Positions 35,480 to 46,679 of a DNA stretch of 64,000 nucleotides are shown here, in pieces (the stretch's first letter is position 1; each line of letters begins with the position of its first letter). The notes under the pieces are model-generated. The model was not told the DNA's origin, searched no databases, and was given only the letters and a program-made list of their open reading frames with translations. The position numbers were made by a program, and so were the translations under genes. The DNA is taken from assembly GCA_001692895.1 (NCBI GenBank), contig KV748190.1:769645-833644 (forward strand), given 5' to 3'. The stretch comes from Cenococcum geophilum 1.58. Its lineage: Eukaryota; Ascomycota; Dothideomycetes; Gloniales; Gloniaceae.

Positions 35480-36800
35480 ATATATATAAGAGTTAAGAAG
35501 CAATATATATCCTAAAAAGCATAACAGAGCAATTTATAAAAGAGTTCTATAAGGGATTAACTTAAGAACATAATAGGGCCATGGGCTTAGTGTTAAGACT
35601 CTAAGAGGAGTATATTATTAATGGAATCTAGGGCTTAGCGCGAAAAGTTATAAAAGAATATTTAGATTGCTAAAGGAATAAACTAACGAGGTATAAGCTA
35701 TATGGAGGGCTACAACCTATTAAAATACTAGAGAGACTATGGGAAGTCATATTATGGGACTTTATTATTAAGTTATTAAAGTTAAGAGATCCTATTACCG
35801 GACAAGATTACGACGCGATTTTAGTGATAGTAGATAAGCTTATAAAGTGGGGATACTTTATAGCGTATACAGAAGGAATATCGGTAGAAGATATCGCTAG
35901 AATTTATATTAAAGAAGTATTTATAAGGCATAGAGCACTAAGCAAAATTATATTAAATAGAGATCTAAGATTTATAGCAGTATTCTAGGAAGTATTCTTA
36001 GCAGAGTAAGGAGTTTAAGCAGCAACTTCTACCGTATATTATCCGCAGACAGATAGTTAAATAAAAAGATTAAATTAGACACTAGAGCAGTATCTAAGGC
36101 ACTATATTAATTACGTATAGAATAATTAGGTTATGCTATTACTAGTTATATAGTTCGCATATAATATAACACCTTAAAAAGGAATAGGCATATTACTATT
36201 TAAGGCGAATTACGGATATAAGCCGAGGATATTGCTATCGCTATAATAAGTGAAGAAAACGAGTAGTACAGCTAAAGAAAGAATAAAGATATTAATAAAT
36301 CTCTATATAGACCTTATGGAATTAGTAAAGAAAGTATAAGAAAAAATAAAAAACTACTATAATGCTAAGAGATCTAAGGGACTAGATCTTAAGGAGGGAG
36401 ATAAAGTATAGCTACTATATAAAAATTTTAAGAGTTAATAACTAAGTAAGAAGTTAGACTATATTAGACTAGGACCTTTTGAAATTATAGAAAGGATTTC
36501 ACCGGTTATATTTAAGTTAAACCTACTAGTTAAAATAAAGATCTACCCTATATAGTATATTGTAATACTAGAGCTAGTATATAGGAATATTAAGCCACCG
36601 GTCTATAAAGCAGACATATATAGAGGGCAAAAAGAAAACAAATAGTAAGTTTTAAGGATCGTTAGCTATAAGAACGTCAACGATAAAATATAATATAAGG
36701 TAAAGTAGATAGGCTATACTAAGACTACCTAGAAACCACTAGAGAATTTAAAAAACGCTATAGGAAAGGTATAGGAGTATTAGAAGAGATTAGGTTAGGC
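35480..36800 (+). pseudogene. Gypsy B2 integrase with GPY/F module and chromodomain
   Basis: The best readable integrase in the window. The first catalytic Asp is kept in L-W-D-F-I (35758-35760). The second, in the S-D-R-D block, is Asn (35956-35958). The third catalytic region follows near 36055. A GPY/F module, L-G-P-F-E-I, lies at 36468-36485. After the integrase, 36640-36790 reads as a chromodomain, with Y-K-V-K-Q-I-G-Y, K-P-L-E-N-L-K-N-A and V-Q-E-Y blocks. That places Gypsy B in the chromoviruses, whose chromodomains bind histone marks and steer insertion into heterochromatin. This fits their piling up here. Confidence 0.82.
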
Positions 36801-36849
36801 AGTATTAATAAAAAAGGATCGCTAAAGAATGAGTTACCTAAGGGGGACC

Positions 36850-37538
36850 TAAGAAGAGCAGTTACTAAATTACTTAGATCTATTTCCTTCTCTATTAGAA
36901 GAAAATCCGTTCTTTCATTACTAAGTTTCTATAAACCTTATTCTATAAGTTTCTACTCCTTAGAACGGACCTTCTTATAAACCTTCTTAAGACGGATTAA
37001 CTGAGCGGACGCCGCAAGATAAGACTTAAGGGCCCGTTACTAAGCATTGGCAGCCTCCCGTTTAGCATCCTAAAAACAGCGTAATTTAGTAAAAGTAACA
37101 GATAGTTTATTATCTAGCTATATAGCAGTAGATTAAACACAAGACCCTAAGATAAATTAATTAGGGAACTAGACGACTATTAAGAGTAATAGGTCGCGTA
37201 TATTTAGTATTAGAGATAGAGTAAACGTTACAGGACGAACGAATATTCGCTTTAGTGCACTCTAAGTAAGAGAACGGTTATCGCGAAGATGGGTTCACCA
37301 ATATAACATAAACTAACCCCTTTTTTAAACAGCGAGAACATGGAGACGGTATAATCTCACAAAGGGATAATATCGCAGTAATAGTGCAAATATGACAAGC
37401 AGTTAAGGAAGAAGAAATTGCTTTAGGTATAATAAGTAATAATATTAACTAAATTAATTAGACGGATATTACACCTCTAATAAATAACCTAGAGATGCTT
37501 AGAATCTTTAAGGACGAAGATAAAAAGGAGGGAGATAG
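36850..37538 (-). pseudogene. Antisense Cys-motif protein frame in the 3' region of Gypsy B2
   Basis: On the strand opposite to the retroelement a frame runs from near the 3' LTR towards the chromodomain. It reads P-S-P-C-S-R-C-L-K-K-G-L, with Cys codons at 37338-37340 and 37329-37331 (plus coordinates). Some 24 codons on come E-C-T-K-A-N-I-R (Cys 37257-37259) and S-S-C-N-V-Y, then a long helical part ending with L-K-K-V-Y-K-K-V and K-L-I-E-Q-G-L near 36930-36990. Only a few TAA/TAG stops interrupt it. The layout resembles small fungal proteins with a C-x2-C knuckle plus coiled coil. Function unknown. Conserved in B1, B3 and B'. Confidence 0.6.
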
Positions 37539-37962
37539 TATTACGGACGCTTTAAGTACAATATTACGACTACTTAAGGAAAAGTTAGAAGAAGCTAGTT
37601 AGTTAATTTAGGCACGGTCTAGAATAGAGCCGATAGAACTATGTAACAAGGAATAGTAGCTAAGGTCATATAATGTAATCTATATAATCTATACAATCCG
37701 TAGGATCTATAACAGAGTAGATAGAGCGCACGTATATTACGTATAAGAAGGATTTTATAGGAGTACGGTTGTGTATTTAAGGACCCTTAGTCCCTACCTA
37801 GATAGTTCCTTCCTTATAGTAATTCTTAGAATATAATTAGAGTTAATCTATTAGGCAACCACTCCACCAGTTATTATTACGTTGTTAACTTTAATTTACA
37901 TCACCTATACACCTAGCCTAATAACGAGCCTATCGTAGTTCTTACTACAAGGTTCCATTATA
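37539..37962 (+). repeat. Gypsy B2 3' LTR
   Basis: 424 bp, preceded by the polypurine tract AAAAAGGAGGGAGATAG and followed by TTATT. Confidence 0.95.
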
Positions 37963-37967
37963 TTATT

Positions 37968-40140
37968 AAACTAGGCCAACTTAGTATAAATTTAAAGAAG
38001 ATTAAGGCTATAGTAAATTAGTAAAAACTAAAGAATATTATATAGCTAAGATTATTCTTAGGGTTCTGCAATTACTATAGGAGGTTTATAGCGTAATAGT
38101 TAAAGGATATTAAACTATTTACGCGACTAACAAAAAAAAACCATAGGTATAGAAAAAAACTAGCGAAAATTATTTAAGAAGATTAAAGAGTTATTTACCT
38201 AGGAGCTAATTCTTAAAATCTATTAACTAGGATTAAAAATAGTTATAGAAATAGATATATTAGACTTTATACTAGGGGCGTACTTTATATAAAAATATTA
38301 AGATAGATAGCACCTAGTAGTATACTATAGTTAGAAGAGGATACTACTAGAGTTAAACTATAACATCTATAATAAGGAGTTATTAGGTATAGTTATAGTA
38401 TTAAAAAAATAGAGAGCATTCTTATAAGGTATAAAGAAACTATTTATAGTTAAGATAGATTATAAAAACCTAATAGGATTCCTAATAATAAAGGAACTTA
38501 ATTAAAGATAGGTTAGATAGGTAGAGATGCTTATAAAATACTATTTTAAGATTTAGTATACTAAGGGAATAGGTAATATATAAGCAGATACTTTAAGTTA
38601 AAAGGCTAAACTATAAAATAATAAAAAGCCATTAGGGGCTTTACTGCGAAAAAAATATAAATAGACTAATTAGATATAATTATCTAAAGATTATAATAAC
38701 TTAAGAAAAACTAGATAGAGTTTATAATTTATTAGAAAGCTTTTAGATATAAAGGATCTTTAAGGTATAACTAAAAGAATAGTTAGAATATTTAAGAGAA
38801 GAAATACTATATAAGTATAGAGAGGTAAAGTATATCCTAAGAAGCATAGCGAAGCAATTTATAGAAGATTTCTATAAGGGAATAACTTAAGGATATAATA
38901 GAGCTATAGGCTTAGTAATAAGACTTTAAGAGGAGTATATTATTAATGAAATCTAGGGCTTAGCGTAAAAAGTTATAAAAGAATATCTAGATTACTAAAG
39001 AAATAAACTAATAAGGTATAAGCCGTACGGAGGGCTATAACCTATTAAAATACCAAAGAGACTATAGGAGGTTATATTATAGGACTTTATTATAAAGCTA
39101 CTAAAATTAAGAGACCCTATTACTAGATAAGATTATAACACGATTTTAGTAATAGTAGATAAGCTTCTAAAGTAAGGATACTTTATAGCATATATAGAAG
39201 AAATATTAGTAGAAGATGTCGCTAGAATCTATATTAAAGAAGTGTTTATAAGATACGGAGTATTAAGTAAAATTATATTAGATAGAGATCTAAGATTTAT
39301 AGTAGTATTTTAAGAGGTATTTTTAGCGGAATAAGGAGTTAAAGTAGTAACTTTTACCGCATATTATCCGCAAATAGACGGTTAAATAAAAAGATTAAAT
39401 TAGATACTAAAGTAGTATCTAAGGCATTATATTAATTACGTATAGAATAATTAGGTATTATTATTATTAGTTATATAGTTTATATATAATATAACACTAT
39501 AAGAAGGGATAGGTATATTACTATTTAAGGCAAATTATAGGTATAAGCTAAGGACATTACTATCGCTATACTAAGTAAAGAAGATAAGTAGTATAGCTAA
39601 AGAAAAAATAAAAATACTAATAAATCTTTATGCAGACCTTATAGAGTTAGTAAAAACAGTATAATAAAGAATAAAAAGGTACTATAATGCTAAGAGATCT
39701 AAGGAACTAGATCTTAAGGAGGGAGATAAAGTATAGCTACTATATAAAAATTTTAAAAGTTAACGGCTAAGTAAGAAGTTAGACTATATTAGACTAGGAC
39801 CTTTTAAAATTAAATAAAGGATTTTACCGGTTACGTTTAAGTTAAACCTATTAGCTAAAATAAAAATCTACCTTATATAGTATATTATAATGCTAGAGCT
39901 AGTATATAGGAATACTAAACTACTAATCTATAAGGTAGATATATATAGAGGATAAAAGGAAGACAAATAGTAAGTTTTAAGAATTATTAGTTATAAGGAT
40001 ATTAATAATAAAATATAATATAAGGTAAAGTAGATAGGCTATAATAAGACTACCTAAAAACTACTAAAGAACCTAAAGAACGCTATAAAAAAGGTACAGA
40101 AGTATTAGAAGAAATTAGGTTAGGTAGTATTAATAAAAAA
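37968..40140 (+). pseudogene. Gypsy B1 RT end, RNase H, integrase and chromodomain relic
   Basis: Continues B1 after B2; removing B2 and one TTATT restores collinearity with 34650 onwards. RNase H is at about 37985-38660 and integrase at about 38830-39960, collinear with B2, with the GPY/F region near 39790-39815 (L-G-P-F) and a chromodomain trace at about 39975-40130. The catalytic residues are more eroded than in B2 and runs of A replace several codons. The piece confirms that B1 was complete before B2 landed. Confidence 0.78.
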
Positions 40141-40164
40141 GGATTATTAAAAAATAAGTCACCT

Positions 40165-40863
40165 AAGGGGGACCTAGGAAGAGTAGTTACTAAATTACTT
40201 AAATCTATTTCCTTCTTAGTTAAAAGAGGGTCCGTTTTTTTATTACTAAGTTTTTATAAACCTTATTCTATAAGTTTCTACTCCTTAAAATAAACCTTTT
40301 TACAAACCTTCTTAAGATAAATTAGCTAAGTAGACGCCGTAAGACAAGACTTAAGGGCCCGTTGCTAAGCATTAGCAGCCTCCTACTTAGTGTCGCAAGA
40401 ACGGCGCAACTCTACTAGGGTAATAGATAGTTTATTATCTAGCCGTGTAATAGCAGATTAAATATAAAACCCTAAGATAAATTAATTAGGGAACTAGACA
40501 ACTATTAAGAGTAATAAGTTATATATATTTAGCGTTAGAAATAAAGCGAACGTTATAGGACAAACGAATATTTGCTTTAGTATACTTTAAGTAAAAGGAC
40601 GGTTATTATAAAGATGGGTTTACTAATATAATATAAACTAACCCCTCTTTTAAATAGCAAAAATATAGAGATAGTATAATCTTACTAAGAGATAATATTA
40701 TAGCGATAGTGCGAATATAATAAACGGTTAAAGAAGAAGAAATGGCTTTAGGTATAATAAGTAACGATATTAACCAAATTAATTAAACGGATATTATATC
40801 TCTAGTAAACGACTTAGAGATATTTAAAATCTTTAAGGATAAAGATAAAAAGAAGGGAGATAG
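40165..40863 (-). pseudogene. Antisense Cys-motif frame of Gypsy B1
   Basis: Same antisense frame as 36850-37538. The Cys block reads L-Y-F-C-Y-L-K-E-G-L-V-Y here, against C-S-R-C-L-K-K-G-L in B2. Every difference at the motif is a C-to-T or G-to-A transition (TGT to TAT, TCT to TTT, CGC to TGC). The downstream Y-T-K-A-N-I block is also present. This shows one ancestral frame, not a chance match. Confidence 0.58.
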
Positions 40864-41287
40864 TATTACGGACGCTTTAAGTATAATATTACGACTACTT
40901 AGGGAAGAGTTAGAAGAAGCTAGTTAGTTAATATAAGTATAGTCTAAAATACAGTTAATAGAGCTATATAACAAAAAATAGTAACTAAGGTTATATAATA
41001 AGATTTAGATAATCTATAAGATTTATATAATCTATAATAGAGTAGATAGAGCATATATACGTTATATATAAGAAGGATTTTATAGGAGTACGGTTGTGTA
41101 TTTAAGGACCCTTAGTCCCTACCTAGGTAGTTTCTTCCTTATAGTAATTCTTAGAATATAATTAGAGTTAATCTATTAGGCAACTACTCCACTAGTTATT
41201 ATTACGTTGTTAACTTTAATTTGCATTAACTATATACCTAGCCTATTAACAAGCCTATCATAGTACTTACTATAAGGTTCCGTTATA
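40864..41287 (+). repeat. Gypsy B1 3' LTR
   Basis: 424 bp, starts TATTACGGACGC, ends TTCCGTTATA, followed by CTACT. Confidence 0.94.
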
Positions 41288-41292
41288 CTACT

Positions 41293-42704
41293 TATATTTA
41301 AGGGTTAAGGTATTTTAGTTATAATAGCGTCTAGGTCTATAATAAGATCTTTATAGCCATCTAGTTATCTAGGTTTTATTTACGCATTATAAGAGCGTTT
41401 ATATAGTTTATAGTGCCTAGTCTATATATAATTAAGAAGTTAAACTAAGATAGGATATCTACTTAGCGTACCTATTAGGCTATAAGGGCCTTAGTTACTA
41501 TAAAGTATTCTAGGGCCTTATAATTTAAAACTACCTTAATAGGCTTAGGGGTCCCCTCTAGCTATATACACTAGTGCTAAAAGCTAGAGATAATAGCTAG
41601 CATTTCTTTATTATAGATATAGTAGTTTAGCTTAGCATTTATTATAGTCTTTAAATAATATATAATAGGGTGCTATTCTCTATCCAGTTACTTTTAGAAA
41701 AAATTACTAGCTATTACGCCGTTTAAGGTATTAGTTTTTAGTACTAAGGGCCGTTTTAGGTTAAAATAGGTAAGTAGGGGAGCCGATACTAACTGTTTTT
41801 TAAGCCTATTAAAGGCCTGCCTATATATAGCATTAAAGTAAAAAGGCTGGTCTTTTTTAGTAAAACGGTTAAAAGGCCGGATAATTTTACTATAGTTTTT
41901 AATAAAGTATTAGTAGAAGATATAAAAACCTAAAAATAATTATACCCCTTTATAGTCCGTAGGGGTGCCTACTAGTTAATTATAGCCGTTTTCTCTAGGC
42001 TGGCTTTAGTTCTATTTATACTAATAATAAAACCTAGGTACTTTATACGCTTAACACTAAACTCTAACTTCTTAATATTAACCTAGAGGCTAGCCTTATA
42101 AAGCTATTACAGGACTTTATAGATATACTCCTTATATTTTAGCTTATTCTTAAAGTAGATTATAATATTATTTAAATAGGCTATATAGAAGTTATTAAGG
42201 TAGTTAAAAAGTATATTATTTATATACCGCTAGTATATAGCTAGTCTATTAGTTAGTCTAAAAGGGAGTACCTTATATTTATATATTCTGTAATAGGTCT
42301 AAAATATAATAAGATTCTTAAACCTAGGGTTTATTCTAATTTAGTAGAAGGCTTAGCAAATATTAAGCTTTATAAAAACCTTAGCTCTACTTATTTAAGC
42401 TAGAGTTTTATTAAGTAGGGGTAGTGGATAGCGGTCCTTATAGGTTATATTATTTAGCTTATAGTAATTAATATAGAAGCGGAGTCCTTTATTTAGCTTT
42501 TTAATAAAGAGAATAGGTAAGGTAAAAGGGGCTTAGCTAGGCTTAATAAAGCCCTTATTTAGGTTATTAATAAGATACTACTTTATAGCTTATAATTTAG
42601 TAATAAACTGCTTATAAAGGGGGCTAAAGCTAAGGGTGTTTTCCTTAATCTACTAAATCTTAATCTTATAGTTATATAGTTAGTAAGGTAGAAGTATATT
42701 AAAC
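41293..42704 (-). pseudogene. Gypsy A2 RNase H and reverse transcriptase relic
   Basis: Collinear with 1-1355 of Gypsy A1 on the minus strand. RNase H lies at about 41340-41860 and RT beyond it. The RT box near 42170-42200 reads A-Y-L-N-N-I, both Asp lost. It ends at 42709 with the target site ACTAC of Copia I-1, within the RT N-terminal part, and resumes at 49523. The same bases, without insertion, are at about 1345-1370 in A1, which serves as the empty site. Confidence 0.75.
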
Positions 42705-42709
42705 ACTAC

Positions 42710-42980
42710 TATATAATTATAGCACCTATTATACCAACTGCGTGCTTACGTGTTCGGTATACTAGGTACGCGTTTACGCGTTTAGTGTACTAACCACTCG
42801 CTTACGCGTTTGGTGCACTTATAAAGTACAAACTAATTAGAGGGGAGGTGTATTAGTATATAGACCACGTAGTCTGCTTTATATAATCAATAGTCATTAT
42901 TATCTAAACGAGCATATAATACTATACGTATTTCATGCCCCTAGATCTAACTCACTCGTGCCACTAAATTAGTACAAACA
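42710..42980 (+). repeat. Copia I-1 5' LTR
   Basis: 271 bp, starts TATATAATTATAGC (TGTA.. in the other copy), ends TACAAACA. It contains several copies of a CGCGTTTACGCGTTYRGT-like motif near the start. Confidence 0.93.
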
Positions 42981-43339
42981 CTAATTAGTAAGCGCGCACA
43001 GATCAGCAATTACTTAATACCTCCCCCTAAGCGATATACGACAGCGACCACCTATTTAAACTCCTAGTACAACCTGCTAGAAGGTTGGAAGTCGGGGATT
43101 ACAGACCTATTACCAACTCTGTATACTTATTTAAGTCTTAGTACGGTTTACTAGAAGTTTATAAACGCGAATATAGACCTTTACGGAACCCCCTACCCTC
43201 TCGCGAACTACTATAGACCCGCTAACCGCTTTTACAGACTACTACAAGACCTTTTCTACCCGCTACGTACTATACTATATAGTATAGCAGACACAAGCAA
43301 GCAGATTAATAAAGGTTAAGAGAAATGGAGCTAAGGAGT

Positions 43340-44760
43340 CGACCTTATGTTTATAACTAACGTTAACAACTATATTAAATACAAAATCCTTAAATACGGA
43401 CATTTTAAGCTTATAAATAACGACCTGTAGGAGCAATATAAGGAAGACTTTACGGACTTTACGGAAGCTATTTTTAAGGCTTATAACCCTACTGCTATCC
43501 GTAACCTATAAACCCTTTTACGTTACTAAGGCGTATAGGTTAAAAGGGATAAACGAGTTACTATTACACGGTCTCTATACGATATACTATATAAGGAGGA
43601 CTAAACGGAATGAACTAAAGAGTAGATCTTAGATCACATTAAAACCAGCGACCTCTTTACCTCCTTTAAACTTAATAGAATCTCTAGCCTTATAGCTAAC
43701 CCATTTAACTAAATTCGTTCCACAAACCTAAGTGGTATTAGAATTGATCTTACTGGCCAAAGTATACCTAATACTTAAGTTATAGACTATAATACCACTG
43801 TAACCTAAATCACGGACTATAATACCCCTATAAACCAAAATATGGACCAAACCCCTTCCGTTACCTAAGTTATAAATCCGTAAACTACCTAAGTAAAGAC
43901 CTACGGCAAGGAGCTAGCTAACCTAGCTAAGCTCTACACCGACGAATCCAAGTATAGCGGTAAAAATAACAATTTTAACTTCAAACTAACTATCTTTACG
44001 GACCTCTGCCAGAAGGCTAATATTCCTAAACAGAAATTCAGCTAAGCCTACTCTACCATACTGCGCGGCCTAGCACTTAACCACTATTATACTAACCTTA
44101 AGAGCAACCCCCTTAGTGTTCCCTTTAATAAGCTATATAAAGCTACCCGTAACTATTTTAAAGGACCGGAATATAAGCGTAATATCCTTACCTAATAGAA
44201 TGCAACTAAGCTACGGACCATAATTGACAAGAACACTAAAAAATCGACTATAGAGTGCCTGCAAATTCTTATTAAAGACCTCCGGCACCTATAGTACGGC
44301 CTTAACGTTAAGCTTTAAACAGACGACTTCCTGTACAATAAACTTATTATAGCCTGCCAGGAAGTAGAGCCCTATAAGTATGCCTACTATAAGCCTATAG
44401 ATACCTTAGCTGGCCTTATTAATAATTTACGCTCCTCTATTATAATATACAAAGTCTTAAACCCACCAGGCAGCACTTAAGCCTTTATTACGGATATTTA
44501 ATATCCATAAATAGACTTAAACGTCTACTTTACGGACCGCCGCTACCGCCAGCAGCACCTATACCAACTAAGTCTTACCCGTAATCCCTATAGCAACCCC
44601 CGCACGAAAATATACCCCCATAGACGAACCAGCTAGAAGTGCTTCGTGTGCGGTAAGGAAGGATATTAGTCTATAAGGTATATCTAGGAAGAACGTAACA
44701 AGTCTAGGAAGAGACTTAATAGCTATATTAACTAGTTTATTTTAGAATACAAAGGAAAGG
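43340..44760 (+). pseudogene. Copia I-1 gag relic
   Basis: A capsid region with a readable frame from about 43340, followed by a nucleocapsid. The zinc knuckle begins with an intact C-F-V-C at 44640-44651 and continues G-K-E-G-Y, where the expected His is Tyr. The following Cys is not clear. A run of alternating T-x-V-I-D-Y/N-T-type repeats at about 43760-43890 looks like a linker. Stops are moderate in number. The start codon was not fixed. Confidence 0.7.
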
Positions 44761-45039
44761 AAGTAGAAGAGCCCCCTAATAAGTTAATAGAAGCCCTTAT
44801 AATTAACTTTAACTTAAACGCTTAGGAATAAAAGACCTTAGAGACATTCTTAACCATTTTTAGACCTTTTACAGACAGCTAAGCCTTCAATATTATAACT
44901 ATATTAGCCGACCATTCCTTTATATATTTAGTTGCGCCCAAAAACCATTCTATAAGCACCCCTATTACGGACGTTATAGATTATAAGCAGGACCTATTTG
45001 CATATATTACCACAGAGCGCTATACCCCTAAGGAATTCT

Positions 45040-46450
45040 ACGGTGTTATAATTAACACAGGTGCCTTTAAGAAGTCTACCGTAGGCTACGGATAATACCT
45101 CGTATATAGGACTACTATAAATAACAATACGGACATTAATATTACGTAAACTAGGGCCGTAAACGTCTAATTCGGCATTGGCTTAACCGTATTAATTAGA
45201 TTAGTTAAAGTTAAGACTTTAATTAGCCTAGTTAACTTCCACGTAGTAAAAGCGGACACCCCCTTCCTACTCTGTCTTATAGATATAGACAGGTTATAGG
45301 TATACTACAATAATATTACGGACACCCTAATTGGCTCTATAACTACCCTAGAAAGTAAGTATATTACCTTACTAATTACATAACAATTTAGACTCCCGTT
45401 CCTTATATAGGGAGAGACTTTACGGACCTACATTTAGGAATCTTTCGACTATAACCCGTGCTACCTTACCAGTACGGAAATCCACCGCCTGCACCGCCGT
45501 TTCGGCTACTTATTAGCTAAAAAGCTATATAGAGTCCTTAAACGCTCTAGACATAACAACGTTAATAGGAAGGCAGTTAACCACCTAACTAAATACTACT
45601 CCTTCTGCTAGAAATACGGACGTTCCCCAGGCCGATTTAAGTTTACTCTTTATAAAGACCTTAATTTCAACCACTTAGTGTACGTAGACATTATATACAT
45701 TAACGGCAGCCTAGTATTATATATAATTAACGAGGCAACCCGCTATTAAGCCGCCCGTTAGCTGTAAAATATATCCGCAAAACATACTTAGGATATTTTA
45801 TAGACTTACTAGATTAATATATACGTTGGACCCCCTAAATATATTACCCACAACGCCAGTAGGAACTTTATCAGTAAGGAATTCTAGCAGTATACTACGG
45901 CCATGGCTATATTAATAAAAGCTGTCCTAGTTAAGGCATATTGGTCTATTAGGCTTATTAAGCGAGCTTACTCAGCCCTATAAAGAGCTTACTAGATTAT
46001 TATAGACAAATATAAGGACATTTAAAAGGAACTGGCTCTACAGATAGCCGTAAAAGCTATTAACGACACCGCTAGCCCTAACGGACTAGTACCCACCCTT
46101 TTAGTTTATAGAGCTTACCTAAAAATAAACAACCTAGGCCCTCCTACCCCATCTATTACGGAACGAGCAGCTGTAATACGGAAGGTAATAGCCGAGATAG
46201 TTAAGCTACGGGCCAAACAAACTGTTAATAACGCCCTATACTACCGTAACGGACCTAATACAACCTTAGTATACAACCTCCCACTTAACTCTAAAGTCCT
46301 TATATAGCGTAAAAGCGGCAGCTAAAATAGACCCTATTATCTACTAGCCGTAGAAAACAAGACGTGCTGTATATAGCTTCCTAGCGGGCCAACTAGCTTC
46401 AGAAGCACGTCCATAAAACCCTACTTTTAGTCCAAAAACACCCATAACGT
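45040..46450 (+). pseudogene. Copia I-1 protease and integrase relic
   Basis: The protease signature reads I-N-T-G-A at 45051-45065; the family's D-T-G has its Asp changed to Asn (45054-45056). Integrase follows. The zinc region I-H-R-L-H-R-R-F-G is at about 45481-45507, with a later C-x2-C trace (second Cys position stop-mutated) near 45605, then G-R-F-K-F-T-L. The core Asp is kept in V-Y-V-D-I-I (45687-45689). The core extends to about 46100 and the C-terminal region to about 46450. Protease and integrase before RT is Copia order. Confidence 0.78.
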
Positions 46451-46679
46451 TAAGCCAGACAAACTAGAAGTAACTACCAAACTAGACAAACCAGAAGCAA
46501 CTACTAAATTAAACGAACTAGAAGCACCCTTACCTACCCTAAAAGTCCCCTAGAAACCCACTAAACCTACTAAACCTACTATAAAGCGTGGTTAAGGACG
46601 CCCCTAAAAGCACTCTATAACTAAGAATACTATAATAGAGAATTACCTAACCTCCGCAGGAATATCCGTAAGGCAATCT

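Larger units (their letters stand above)
29998..37962 (+). mobile_element. Gypsy B2: full-length chromovirus copy nested in its own relative B1
   Basis: A 7965-bp element with 424-bp LTRs (29998-30421, 37539-37962) and the perfect duplication TTATT (29993-29997, 37963-37967). It has inserted into the RT gene of B1, so a Gypsy B element hit another of its own family. It has gag, protease, RT, RNase H, integrase and chromodomain in forward order, a polypurine tract at 37523-37538, and an antisense Cys-motif frame before the 3' LTR. Stops are fewer than in B1. Ambiguous bases N occur at 34319, 34330, 34341, 34353 and 34356. Confidence 0.94.
25495..41287 (+). mobile_element. Gypsy B1: chromovirus-type Gypsy element inserted in Gypsy A2
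   Basis: Forward-strand element bounded by 424-bp LTRs (25495-25918 and 40864-41287) and the perfect duplication CTACT (25490-25494, 41288-41292). Its own sequence is 25495-29997 plus 37963-41287, interrupted inside RT by a second copy, B2. Order is gag, protease, RT, RNase H, integrase, chromodomain, then an antisense frame before the 3' LTR. It carries more stops than B2, as expected for the older of the two. Confidence 0.92.
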
